Below are positions 21,632 to 31,327 of a stretch of DNA of 64,000 nt, piece after piece. The position numbers and the translations under genes are program-made. The stretch is taken from contig OZ007579.1 in assembly GCA_963931925.1 (NCBI GenBank), positions 49,426,119 through 49,490,118 on the forward strand, in the 5' to 3' direction. The stretch's first letter is position 1. Every line of letters begins with the position of its first letter. Below the pieces are notes generated by a model. It was not told the origin of the DNA and did no database searches. It saw nothing but the letters and a program-made list of their open reading frames with translations. The stretch is from Onchidella celtica. Its lineage: Eukaryota > Mollusca > Gastropoda > Systellommatophora > Onchidiidae.

Positions 21632-24600
21632 ATGGCGGAACTCCAACAACTAATGAAGTTGGGTAAGGAACTTGGCCTGGAGGGAGAGGAGCTACGCGGC
21701 TGGATTAAAGAACAGCAGGCAGAAATGCGCGATGAGCGTGCTAAGGATAAAGAGCGAGAAAAAGAGGCTCAGGTAAAGGAGTTAGAGGCTAAGCAACAGG
21801 AAAGAGAGGCTAAGGCTCAGGAGCAGGAGAGGGAGTTAAAGTTAAGGGAGATAGAAGCTAGGGATAACCAACAGGAGAGAGAGACGCGAATGAGAATCGC
21901 GGAGTTGGAAAGCCAAAAGAATGCGCCAACGGAAGCAGTTGAGCGGCAGGTACACAATAAAGGTGGTGTTAGGATTAAGCTCCCTACGTTCGACGACCGG
22001 AAGGACGACATAGACGCCTTCCTTTACAGGTTCGAACTGAACGCACAATTGCAATGGGGGGAAAATAAGGAATTATGGGCCACCTACCTGGCATCGCTAT
22101 TGCAGGGGCGAGCGTTAACCTACTTTAAAGAGCTACAGCGCGAAGACGTGCAAGATTACGATAAGCTGAAGGCTTTGCTGCTTCGCCGATTTGCGCGTAC
22201 CGAGGAATATTTCCGGGAGCAGTTTAGGCGAGCACGCGCAGATACCAGGGAGGACTTTGCTGCCTTCGTCGCGAGACTAACGGAGTATTTCGCGAACTGG
22301 GTAGACTTGGCGCATGTGGGCACGGATTTCGCTAAACTGAAAGACTTAATGATCCGGGACCAGCTGTACGCGTCGTGCCACAGAGATCTGGTGGCTTTCC
22401 TGAAAGAGAACGAACCCGCGACGGTGCAGGAGGCGTCTAAGTTGGCGGAGGCATACCGTACGGCGCATCCGTCCAAACCAGTCGCCAGGGCGTACGTCCA
22501 AGATGCTGGCTACGTCGCCGTTGTCGAGGGGTCGCCGGCAGGACTTAGGGACAGGTCGCGTCAGCGTGGTGCCTATAGCGGGCAACCCCAGGGGCAGCGT
22601 AGGGGCTATCACCAATCACCGGCATATCGATCCGGTAAGTTTGACCGAGCAGGAGGGCTAGGTCGCGGTAATGGCCGGGGGCGAGTTGTGACCTTTGCCA
22701 ATGACCGACGGCATAGGGACTCTAGTTCCGGTCGCGAGGGGTCACGGGGACCCAGGCCTAGGGCAGCACAGGGAGCGGAGTGTTGGACTTGCGGACGCGT
22801 GGGTCACTTTTCCCGCGAGTGTAGGGCCGCGAAGTGTTGGAACTGCGGAAGAGCAGATCACATCAGCGTGAACTGCCCTGCAGGTAGGATAGCGGCGAAC
22901 GCGGACAGTAGCTCCAGTCCATGTTCCCCAAATAAATTTCATCATGCGGCTGCGTGCGTTACATCGGACAACGGAGGCGGACAGTATTCTAAGTGTCCCA
23001 GTTGTGAGAAGTTATTATCTTCCGGTGTTTTACCTTGTGGGAGAAAGATCCCCGTTATAAATTCATGTCATACAGGAGGTGGTCTTAGGGTTTATCCGGG
23101 GTTTGTTGGGGACGAACCGGTCTCGGTTCTACGAGATACAGGATCTACCGTTGTGGGAGTGCATAGGGACTGCATTCGGGATTCACAGCTTACAGGTGAG
23201 ACTGTCCCGTGCATCCAATTTTCGGGGGCCATTGAGAAATTACCCATGGCAAAAATAATGATAGATACACCTTTCCTTAGCGGGGAAGTCGAAGCAGTCG
23301 TTGGTTGTTTTCCAGGCGCCCAGCTCATCATTGGGAATGTATCACGGGTAGTTTCCCCTTCCGATGAGAACGTGCAAGCATGGTCGCAATCAAAAGGTAT
23401 TGACTTTTGCGCCGCGGTCGAAACACGTCGACGAGTAGTTGATAAAGATAAGATTAGACCTTTGGCGACGCCAGCGGTCAACCTAGATATCACGCCAGAG
23501 CGCTTGGCGAGATTACAAAGGGAGGACCCATCATTAAACCCATGTTTTGGGGAAGCGCGAAACGAGAAAACGAGGAGATATAAGAACGGGTCGTCCTCCT
23601 TTATTGTTCAGGCGGGCATTCTGTTCCGTAAGTATGTAACGGTGTCCTCCATTCTAAAGCAGGTCGTTGTGCCAGCGTTGCTGATCGCAACAGTATTGCA
23701 TTTGGCACATGACGTCCCATTAGCGGGTCATATGGGGATAGCTAGAACCAAAGAAAGGGTTCTTAAAAATTTTTACTGGCCATCGATCCACAGAGATGTG
23801 CAAGTCTATTGTAAGACGTGCAGTGCGTGCCAAAAGACGACGCATAAGGGTCGTACACCCCAGGCTCCTCTTCAGAAGATCCCCACGGTCTCGGAACCGT
23901 TTAAAAAGGTCTCGATAGACCTTGTTGGCCCCATTCACCCAGCGACCGATAGGGGGAATCGATTTTTCTTAACGGTCATATGTAATGCTACGAGATGGCC
24001 AGAGGCGGTTCCTCTGCGGACCATAACGTCTGAGGCAGTCACGGAGGCGTTGTTTGCAATTTTCGCTAGGGTAGGAATACCAGAGCAAATTCTGTCTGAT
24101 AGGGGCGCGCAATTTACGTCGCAGATGATGAAGGAATTGTTCCGCTTATTCAGTATACAACCCATCACTACCACCCCTTATCATCCGCAGGCTAATGGCA
24201 TGTGCGAGAGATTGAACTCGACGTTAAAGTCGATGCTGCGTAAGGTAGCTGCTGATCGCCCTAAAGATTGGGATAGATATATCCCTGCAGTGTTATTCGC
24301 GTACAGAGAGGTACGGCAGGAGTCAACGGGATTCTCGCCGTTCGAAATGATGTACGGTCGTAGTCCTAGGGGCCCAACTGATGTTCTTCGGGACATGATG
24401 ACGTCACCATCATCGGGAGACGATGAGCAGATTTCGGTGTTTCAGTACCTTGTTGATTTAAGAGAAAGACTATCTTCAGCGCGCACTATAGCACAAGAAG
24501 CTTCTGGTATCGCTTCGAAAAGAGCAAAAGACTATAAAGATAGAGGGTCCAAACTGAGAATTTTTAAGCCAGGAGACAAGGTTCTGTTGTTGTTACCTAC

Positions 24601-26290
24601 GGACCATAATAAGTTATTGATGACATGGAAAGGTCCTTATGTTATTGAGCGAGTTGTTTCAAAGGTAGATTACGCTATCCACATTGATGGAACGAGTAAG
24701 GTTTTCCATGTTAATATGCTACAGAGATTTTATGAGAGACCACAGTATCTGTGTGCACAGACAAGACCAGAGGAGACTGTCTTCTCTATTGCTTGTACGG
24801 GGGTCGTAGACCAGTTGGACTGTGACGTAAGCGACACCGAGGCGCAGGAAGAGTTACAAATTCAATTGCCGGAGTTAACTCCGACACAAGGTTACAGGGA
24901 CGTAAAAATTAACCCTGACCTTACGAGTTCAAGGAGTAGGGAACTTGAGACCCTGTTAGCGTCATTTCCGGATGTTGTTACGGATTTTCCGGGTCGCACT
25001 ACGGTGATCCAGCACCAAATAAAGTTGACTTCGGATAAGCCAGTATTTCTTAGACCGTATCCGTTGCCTTTTTCTTCGAGAGATAGAGTCATAAAGGAAG
25101 TTGAGTCAATGTTGAAGTTAGATGTGATAGAACCATCAACATCGCCGTATTCATCACCCATCGTCCTCGTGAAAAAACTTGATGGATCGGTGCGGTTCTG
25201 TATTGATTTCCGAAGATTGAACACTATTACGGTAGGCGATAGGGAGCCTATCCCGTTCCAGGAGGAATTAATAGCTTCATTAGCCGGGTCCACGTGGTTT
25301 TCCAAGATTGATTTAACGAAAGGTTATTGGGAAATCCCGCTTACTGAGGAGTCTAAACAATACACGGCGTTCCAAACGCCCATTGGATTATTCCAATTTA
25401 AGGTCATGCCATTTGGGTTGGTAAACGCGCCAGCGACGTTTGCACGATTAATGAGATTAGTGTTGAAGGACATACCTAATGTCGTGTCATTCTTTGACGC
25501 TATAGCATGCCATACGTCGACATGGTCTGATCATATTCAGACACTAACAGTAATTTTTCAACGATTACGTCATTTTGGGTTAACTGCTAAACCCGCAAAG
25601 ATGGATTTGGCATGTCCAGAGATAATATTCTTAGGACATATTGTGGGTAGAGGTGTTCAGAGACCTGAAGAAACAAAAATTGACAAGTTAGTAGGGTTGC
25701 AAATCCCTAAAACAAAGAAACAAGTCAGAAGCTTAGTCGGAATTTTAAATTATTACAGAAAGTTCATTCCAAATTTTTCCTCCCTGTCATCTTCTCTTAC
25801 TGACCTTACTAAGAAGGGACAACCCGATAAGGTCCAGTGGACGTCTGAATGTCAGACATCATTTGATAATTTGGTGACAGCATTATCATCGTCACCCATT
25901 TTGATATTACCCGATTTTCGATCTAATTTTATCCTCAGAACGGATGCGTCGGACTCTGGTGTCGGCGCTTGTCTTCTACAGGAGAAGAACGAATGTCTCC
26001 ATCCTGTATGTTATGTCAGTAGGAAGTTATTGCAGAGAGAAAGAAAGTATTCTGTGATAGAGCGTGAGTGTCTTGCCATTGTCTGGTCCGTCCAGAAACT
26101 AGGACGTTATCTCATGGGACGAGAATTTTGTATCCAGACAGACCACAAGCCACTGACATTTTTGTCGAAGAATCGTTCGTCCAGCCCACGCTTGTCTAGA
26201 TGGGCATTGGCTTTGCAGCCGTATACCTTCGTTATTCAACCAATTCCAGGAACCAGCAATCATATCGCCGACTACCTTAGTCGAGCCTAG
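21632..26290 (+). CDS. gag-pol: Element A Gag-Pol polyprotein (Gag-PR-INT-RT-RH), RT active site altered
   Basis: One 1552-residue frame. Gag: charged coiled-coil about 28-112, capsid-like core about 118-285, Arg/Gly-rich linker, two zinc knuckles (Cys 384 to Cys 397 and Cys 402 to Cys 415, both C-x2-C-x4-H-x4-C). Protease: LRDTG, Asp 502. Integrase: HHCC about 693-733, catalytic Asp 763, Asp 823 and Glu 859 (D-35-E), GPY/F module (TWKGPYVI) near 997. RT: motif A Asp 1227 is present, but the YxDD box reads FFDA (Asp 1289, Ala 1290), so the second catalytic Asp is missing. The following residues (IACH against ICIY in B) also differ. RNase H: Asp 1438 and later acidic residues present. Gag and Pol are fused without stop or shift. 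Unless it is helped in trans this copy should not reverse transcribe. Confidence 0.95.
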   Translation: MAELQQLMKLGKELGLEGEELRGWIKEQQAEMRDERAKDKEREKEAQVKELEAKQQEREAKAQEQERELKLREIEARDNQQERETRMRIAELESQKNAPTEAVERQVHNKGGVRIKLPTFDDRKDDIDAFLYRFELNAQLQWGENKELWATYLASLLQGRALTYFKELQREDVQDYDKLKALLLRRFARTEEYFREQFRRARADTREDFAAFVARLTEYFANWVDLAHVGTDFAKLKDLMIRDQLYASCHRDLVAFLKENEPATVQEASKLAEAYRTAHPSKPVARAYVQDAGYVAVVEGSPAGLRDRSRQRGAYSGQPQGQRRGYHQSPAYRSGKFDRAGGLGRGNGRGRVVTFANDRRHRDSSSGREGSRGPRPRAAQGAECWTCGRVGHFSRECRAAKCWNCGRADHISVNCPAGRIAANADSSSSPCSPNKFHHAAACVTSDNGGGQYSKCPSCEKLLSSGVLPCGRKIPVINSCHTGGGLRVYPGFVGDEPVSVLRDTGSTVVGVHRDCIRDSQLTGETVPCIQFSGAIEKLPMAKIMIDTPFLSGEVEAVVGCFPGAQLIIGNVSRVVSPSDENVQAWSQSKGIDFCAAVETRRRVVDKDKIRPLATPAVNLDITPERLARLQREDPSLNPCFGEARNEKTRRYKNGSSSFIVQAGILFRKYVTVSSILKQVVVPALLIATVLHLAHDVPLAGHMGIARTKERVLKNFYWPSIHRDVQVYCKTCSACQKTTHKGRTPQAPLQKIPTVSEPFKKVSIDLVGPIHPATDRGNRFFLTVICNATRWPEAVPLRTITSEAVTEALFAIFARVGIPEQILSDRGAQFTSQMMKELFRLFSIQPITTTPYHPQANGMCERLNSTLKSMLRKVAADRPKDWDRYIPAVLFAYREVRQESTGFSPFEMMYGRSPRGPTDVLRDMMTSPSSGDDEQISVFQYLVDLRERLSSARTIAQEASGIASKRAKDYKDRGSKLRIFKPGDKVLLLLPTDHNKLLMTWKGPYVIERVVSKVDYAIHIDGTSKVFHVNMLQRFYERPQYLCAQTRPEETVFSIACTGVVDQLDCDVSDTEAQEELQIQLPELTPTQGYRDVKINPDLTSSRSRELETLLASFPDVVTDFPGRTTVIQHQIKLTSDKPVFLRPYPLPFSSRDRVIKEVESMLKLDVIEPSTSPYSSPIVLVKKLDGSVRFCIDFRRLNTITVGDREPIPFQEELIASLAGSTWFSKIDLTKGYWEIPLTEESKQYTAFQTPIGLFQFKVMPFGLVNAPATFARLMRLVLKDIPNVVSFFDAIACHTSTWSDHIQTLTVIFQRLRHFGLTAKPAKMDLACPEIIFLGHIVGRGVQRPEETKIDKLVGLQIPKTKKQVRSLVGILNYYRKFIPNFSSLSSSLTDLTKKGQPDKVQWTSECQTSFDNLVTALSSSPILILPDFRSNFILRTDASDSGVGACLLQEKNECLHPVCYVSRKLLQRERKYSVIERECLAIVWSVQKLGRYLMGREFCIQTDHKPLTFLSKNRSSSPRLSRWALALQPYTFVIQPIPGTSNHIADYLSRA

Positions 26291-26646
26291 GGGAAGATTT
26301 CAGGAGCTTATACATCGGAGGACAGGAACATTGACAGGATCTGTGTGAATAAGTCGACTTTAAAATATTGACATTATAAATATGATATGAAGAATGGTTG
26401 ATAGGTTGAATGGTTTTTGATTCTGTATTAAGTATTGTGATTAGTTAGCTATTCATGATGTGACACATATATGCATATTGCAGGCCATATTGATCCCCAT
26501 ATTTTCCCCTGATTGCGGTATTCTATATACTAGGGGAACTGCTAGGTCATTTTTTTTAGTGTAGGTATTGCTCACGCTCACTCGTTGACAGTCATCTTGA
26601 TGCGATTTGAAATTAATTGCATTAATTTTTTTGGGGTGGGGGATGA
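26291..26646 (+). other. 3' untranslated region and polypurine tract of element A
   Basis: No coding frame. It ends in TTTTTTTGGGGTGGGGGATGA immediately before the 3' LTR at 26647. The T-run followed by the G-rich tract is the expected plus-strand primer site. Confidence 0.7.
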
Positions 26647-27838
26647 TGTCACGAGTGGAGTGAGTGCAATTAAGGGGATTGCTACAGAGCGGGTGTAGAG
26701 TAAGGACTCACAGTAGACAGCAAGTTAAGCGTGCTGTTGTGAGTAGTGGAGGGGGGGGGTCTGAATGAGGCGAAAGCGCTGTATAACTATCACTGCAAGT
26801 TAGAAGGTCCTAGGGATCGGACCTGTGAATAAAAGCCCATCGGGCGGACATAAAGGGGAAGCAGTCGAGAAGACTAGTGAGAGTCTTTCCAGTTATGACT
26901 GGTATGTAGAACGTTGATTGATTATTATGATTGATGTATTATATTATATTCGTCTATTACCATGATGTGAATAAGTATATGTGAGGAATGTGGAAGTCCT
27001 TGATATTGGATATAGCAATGTGCGCCACGAGCGATAGATGAAAGTGATTTCATGGATTTGTAGCGCGAGTGAGTAGTGTGTACTCCGATGGAAGTGTGTT
27101 ACCGTAAGATGTGTGGTGAGTGAAAGGTGAACTAGTGTGTGTACGCTTCATGGATTGTAAGGAGAGGTGGAGTGAATAGAAATGGTAGGGTATTATACCA
27201 ATGTAATATTATTCTTGTAGGTGTCGGGGACGGGCCGCAGAGCCACCTCGATGAGCACAGGGGATAGGCCAGCATAGGGCCGGAGGCCACACATAGGCCA
27301 GAAGTGAGGCTGTCAGCGCAGGACAGTAGAGGCACATAAAGTCGTGGCAGTCAGGCCACGGACAGGGACGTAGATATGAGAGTGAATGAGATACTATATT
27401 GTTGCCATGTTGATAGGCTAGTGAACTGATATTATGTTGTTGCCATGTTGATGGCTATGGAAATAATAATGTGTTATTGCCCTGCGGAGGTGCTAGGGGA
27501 GTGCTAAGGTGTATGACAATAGGAAGGTGATATTGAGAGACTGCGGTGCCAGTGAATCATTAATGTACTATTAAGACCCTGAGGGGAGAGGCTGAGGCCG
27601 AAGTGCCTTTAGGAGTAACTACCGGATTGTGGATCCGAGGGAGCGTGTGTGTGAGAATAAGGCCATTGTACGGCATTCATTTCAATAATATAATATAGGT
27701 AATTGCGCTATTATATGTATAATTATGTTTAATAAATGTGTGAGTCTGATGGGTTGTTTTGTTAAGTGTTAAACTTGTTTGTTCGTGATTGTCGTCCTGT
27801 CATAAACTATTACATTTCCCAGTCTGGGATTTGTGACA
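26647..27838 (+). repeat. 3' LTR of element A
   Basis: It starts TGTCACGAGTGGAG, ends TTTGTGACA, and is followed by the TSD GTGTT (27839-27843). Here TTGTGACA occurs once and is not followed by a PBS unit. This marks the true LTR end that is ambiguous in the repeated 5' copy. Confidence 0.93.
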
Positions 27839-27843
27839 GTGTT

Positions 27844-28123
27844 CTAACTTTTTCTGCTCTAGCCCAATCCGCATCTTCTCTTTCTGTAACTCAATATTAA
27901 TTTCACTTATTGATGCTATAGTTTCAAACTGAGCTAGGCCCTCTTCTTCGAATATATCGTCATCCACATAATATTCGGCAATATATCTAGATATTTCTGC
28001 TTTTCTTAAGCTAGATTTCACATAATCAAGTTCCAATCTCTTACTAATCACCAATAAATCCGGTTTCTTGAATTTTAACAAATCCTCCGGTTTTGGTGAC
28101 GTTAGAAAGGTATTTACCTCCAT
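27844..28123 (-). pseudogene. Element C gag N-terminus
   Basis: ATG at 28123-28121 starts a frame of about 92 C-derived residues (MEVNTFLTSPKPEDLLKFKK...). A short acidic helix follows (YYVDDDIFEEEGLAQF) and then the beginning of a Glu/Lys/Leu coiled-coil (ELQKEKMRIGLEQKKLE). It is cut by the insertion of element A at the TSD GTGTT. The gag reading resumes on the far side of A, in the minisatellite ending at 19391. The last dozen residues of the open frame as read today belong to the LTR of A and not to gag. Confidence 0.7.
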
Positions 28124-28190
28124 GGCCGCTGGTCTGACTATAAAAATATTTCTATAACTCGGACCACTCGTATGTGTCCTAAAAGTTTAT

Positions 28191-28332
28191 ATCCCGGACG
28201 AGTCACGTCCTAACAATTCACATCAATTACTCGTATGTCACAATGATTTGGATCCCGGACGAGACATACGTCCTATTTATTTAGATCAATCGACTCAGAT
28301 CCTATCAAGTTCAGATCCCGGACGAGCCCCCA
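28191..28332 (-). promoter_or_regulatory. tRNA-Pro primer-binding site of element C with two extra PBS-core repeats
   Basis: The true PBS is 28332-28315 on the minus strand, TGGGGGCTCGTCCGGGAT, an 18-base match to the classical tRNA-Pro PBS two bases inside the 5' LTR. The inner half CTCGTCCGGGAT recurs at 28263-28252 and 28202-28191, at spacings of 63 and 61 bp, within diverged repeats that also share TAGGACGTA-like blocks. The leader therefore carries three PBS cores, of which only the first has the 5' TGG needed to pair with the tRNA CCA end. Confidence 0.8.
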
Positions 28333-28820
28333 ATTGTCACGATCACGTGCGTGAAGATTGTCACGACCACGTGTGTGATGTGTACTTAACTTAATTTTCC
28401 TTTCAAACCCCGCTAACAAGCCAGGCAAGCAGACCAGCGACCAACGGACACATGGATTGAAATTTAAATCAAACGATATTTAATACTAAATGCATGACAA
28501 ATAACTTATGCCAAAACATTCAACTCATAATAATCAAATACACAGTTACAAAAACAGAGATATTATGTGAAAATCCCTCTCGGGGACCATGACTATTCTC
28601 TACTCCCCAACTAACCTCTAACCCCTTTGTCCATAAACTTAATTATTTATACTCAAGAGTCTCTGTCGACAGCTGATCACCTCGCTGATGCAGTTTCACG
28701 TCTCCAGAGTTCAAACGATCCCTTCCTAGATCTCCAACTTCAACGATAAAGGGGAACAGACGCCCCTGGCTTCAAACGAATAAGAAAACACAGTTCACAC
28801 CCGCCATCGTAGATCACTAG

Positions 28821-30136
28821 TGTCAGGGTTAGGACTAGAAGTGTCGTGCTGGGTCACGGCGTGTTTATTTCATGGTCTCGTTGACTTTAGCCAGTGCAAA
28901 TGTCCTTGGACTATTCTCGTGGACAGTTTGTTTTTGTAACGCTTTTTCTTAGAGATGGAAAGAAAGTGGGGCAAGATAGAATAAATGGATGGGTTAGCAG
29001 TGACGGTGCAGTTCTCGACCCCGTGATTTTGATGAATTCTAACAGGGAAGAGAAGGGGTGAGTAAAAGGGAAATAGTAAATTCGTACATAAAACGTAGAG
29101 GGTTGGAGACTTTAGTAAGGGTTTTGATATGTTAATTCGACCTTGTCTGTTACTAGTGCAAGGCCGTGACCGATTTCCATGCGGAATCTATTAATACTAC
29201 GAGCTGAGCTCGAAATGGATGCACCAATCAAATTTGGGCAGTTGGCTGGGGATTTGCAGATGGCCGCGCAGTATATAAGCGGAGCCATTCCTATGTTTCA
29301 CTACTCCATGCAGAATATCCCATCTGTGCAGGTAGTCGGCGTGATTCAGCCAGAGAGAATCAGAAGATTGTTATAGTCATGTCTATGTCCTTGATAGACA
29401 CTGGAATGAGACCATACGCTTTCCACGAATTATCTACTGCTATTATCTCCGGCTCCCTGATCTCGTATCAGGGACCAAGTGTAAGTGTTTGTCTATTGAT
29501 TCAACGATGAACGTGAAGCTGACCTTAAATTCTCCAGTAGAAGTGCTACCGAAGAATACAAGACTACAATGTATTTTAACTTGCAACTAGATCTAGCATG
29601 AATGTCTGGTATACACATTTGTAAATTGAAATTGATGTGTCTGGATGAGGCTGGGGATTGCCAGCCCATCCTAGAGTAGATCTAGATCTAACTTAACTAC
29701 GTCAGTTGTATTGATGAGTTTGATCCTTTATAAGCGGTAGGCACAAATAACTGAGTTAACATTGTCGACTGAGACATTAGAATATTATTTGTTAGATAGT
29801 AGGCAGACTATATCTGAAAGATAGATAAGTAATAATTAAATTGTGAATGAGTCAGAATGATATAATCTTTTGGGAATCTAGAGGAGACTTCTAGTGATAT
29901 ATTATTGAATTTTCATTTGATGCTGCTGATGTTGTCTTTTTAGTATGTAAGAGCTAGACGAAATTTGTTAGGGATTTTAAAGTAAATAAATTTGTGGCCC
30001 TGCAGGTCCTTGATAAAACTTATTCGAATTGTTATTAGTATATGTGGCATGGTATGGAAGAGTAATTCCTAAAAACCTCTCGATATTTTAAATGCAGTCG
30101 TAACACCAATAATTCCATATAACCCAACTCGTAACA
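28821..30136 (+). mobile_element. Solo LTR of family B inside the 5' LTR of C
   Basis: 1316 bp, starting TGTCAGGGTTAGG and ending CCAACTCGTAACA. It is similar throughout to the LTRs of element B but clearly more diverged, with several small indels. It keeps CCAAT and TATATAA (29272-29278). The TSD is ACTAG (28816-28820 and 30137-30141). The 3' LTR of C has the empty site, GATCACTAGCTCC near 5482. It probably arose by recombination between the two LTRs of a complete insertion. Confidence 0.9.
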
Positions 30137-30141
30137 ACTAG

Positions 30142-30790
30142 CTCATGAAGGGTTCTCATCTCCTCATCACGAATCCTTAAGCTTCAGACGAATAGAAAAC
30201 AGACGGTTTACACCCGTCATCGATCATCACTGGTTCCTGAAGGGTTCCCATCTCCTCCTCAGGACTCCTTAAGCTGCAAACGAATAGAAAACAGACGGTT
30301 CACACCCGCCATCGATCATCAATGGTTCCTGAAGGGTTCCCATCTCCTCCTCAGGAATCGTTAAACTGCAAACGATTAAAAAACAGACGGTTCACACCCG
30401 CCATCGATCATCACTGGTTCCTGAAGGGTTCCCATCTCCTCCTCAGGACTCCTTAAGCTGCAAGCGAATAGAAAACAGACGGTTCACACCCGCCATCGAT
30501 CATCACTGGTTCCTGAAGGGTTCCCATCTCCTCCTCAGGACTCCTTAAGCTGCAAACGAATAGAAAACAGACGGTTCACACCCGCCATCGATCATCAATG
30601 GTTCCTGAAGGGTTCCCATCTCCTCCTCAGGAATCGTTAAACTGCAAACGATTAAAAAACAGACGGTTCACACCCGCCATCGATCATCACTGGTTCCTGA
30701 AGAGTTCCCATCTCCTCCTCGGGACTCCTTAAGCTGCAAACGAACAGAAAACAGACGGTTCACACCCGCCATCGATCATCAACGAACTTC
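30142..30790. repeat. 92-bp minisatellite in the 5' LTR of C
   Basis: Seven units here, with an eighth, earlier unit left of the solo LTR near 28793. Each contains GACGGTTCACACCCGCCATC, GGTTCCTGAAGGGTTCCCATC and a TTAAGCTGCAAACGA block. The partner LTR has only three (5455-5675). Units alternate between two types (GGACTCCTTAAGC and GGAATCGTTAAAC), indicating duplication of a two-unit block. Confidence 0.8.
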
Positions 30791-31243
30791 TATGGGAACA
30801 TAATGGATCCCTCACACCTAACACCTCTGGTCCCCATGGCACGACCTTCCACTTGTCGCCCGGACCGGTACTCTCTGCTTCTTCCTCTGGGAACGAATGA
30901 TCTGGGAACCACGTGTGTCGAGCTTCTCCTCTATTTATACTCCCGAGGGCCCTGCACACGGGACTAGTCTAAAGCGAGACGTGTGTATCTTTTCACGCTC
31001 GTCAACAATGTTTAAAACCGTGTTTTCCCCTGCTAAGCTCACGCCCTCTAGTCTCGTGGCGCACAAGGCCACCGGCCTTACTCGTGATAGTAACACCCTT
31101 CATGCTCATCAACAACTTTAAAATCCCCTTCTCCCCTACTAAGTTTACCCCCTCTACACTCGTGGCGTACAAGGCCATCAACCTTAATCGTGACAACACC
31201 AACAACTGCCGCACTTAGTACTTCTTCAACAACAGTTCCACTC

Positions 31244-31256
31244 GGATCTCTCTCTC

Positions 31257-31325
<69 letters not shown>
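31244..31325. repeat. Compound (TC)n-(TG)n microsatellite
   Basis: A TC tract interrupted by TG (31244-31294) is followed by TTTATG and a pure TG tract to 31325. It lies just outside the 5' end of element C. Confidence 0.95.

Positions 31326-31327
<2 letters not shown>

Larger units (their letters stand above)
19392..27838 (+). mobile_element. Element A: full-length young Gmr1-order Ty3/gypsy element with PBS array
   Basis: LTRs of 1193 and 1192 bp differ at only about five to eight sites by eye. The TSD is GTGTT (19387-19391 and 27839-27843). It sits inside the gag coiled-coil array of element C. One uninterrupted 1552-codon frame encodes Gag and Pol. Oddities are a five-fold PBS and an altered RT active site. 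Confidence 0.93.
5003..31195 (-). mobile_element. Element C: old Gmr1-order Ty3/gypsy LTR element carrying four nested insertions
   Basis: Both outer ends are related LTRs (3' LTR 5003-7358, 5' LTR 28335-31195). The inside is split into three pieces: 7359-10467, 18488-19391 and 27844-28334. The pieces join exactly once the nested elements and one TSD copy of each are ignored. Order along the minus strand is PBS, gag N-terminus, gag coiled-coil array, gag core and zinc knuckle, protease, integrase, start of RT, end of RNase H. Most of RT and RNase H is missing. Several frameshifts make it a pseudo-element. The outer flanks do not match as a 5-bp repeat (TATAT at 4998-5002, ACACC at 31196-31200), so recombination between copies or end erosion is possible. 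Confidence 0.85.
28335..31195 (-). repeat. 5' LTR of element C (interrupted by a solo LTR)
   Basis: It is related along its length to the 3' LTR. On the minus strand it starts TGTCACGATTAAGG (31195) and ends GATCGTGACA (28335). Without the solo LTR (28821-30136) and one TSD copy it is about 1.54 kb. It is longer than its partner because of the expanded 92-bp repeat. Confidence 0.8.
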
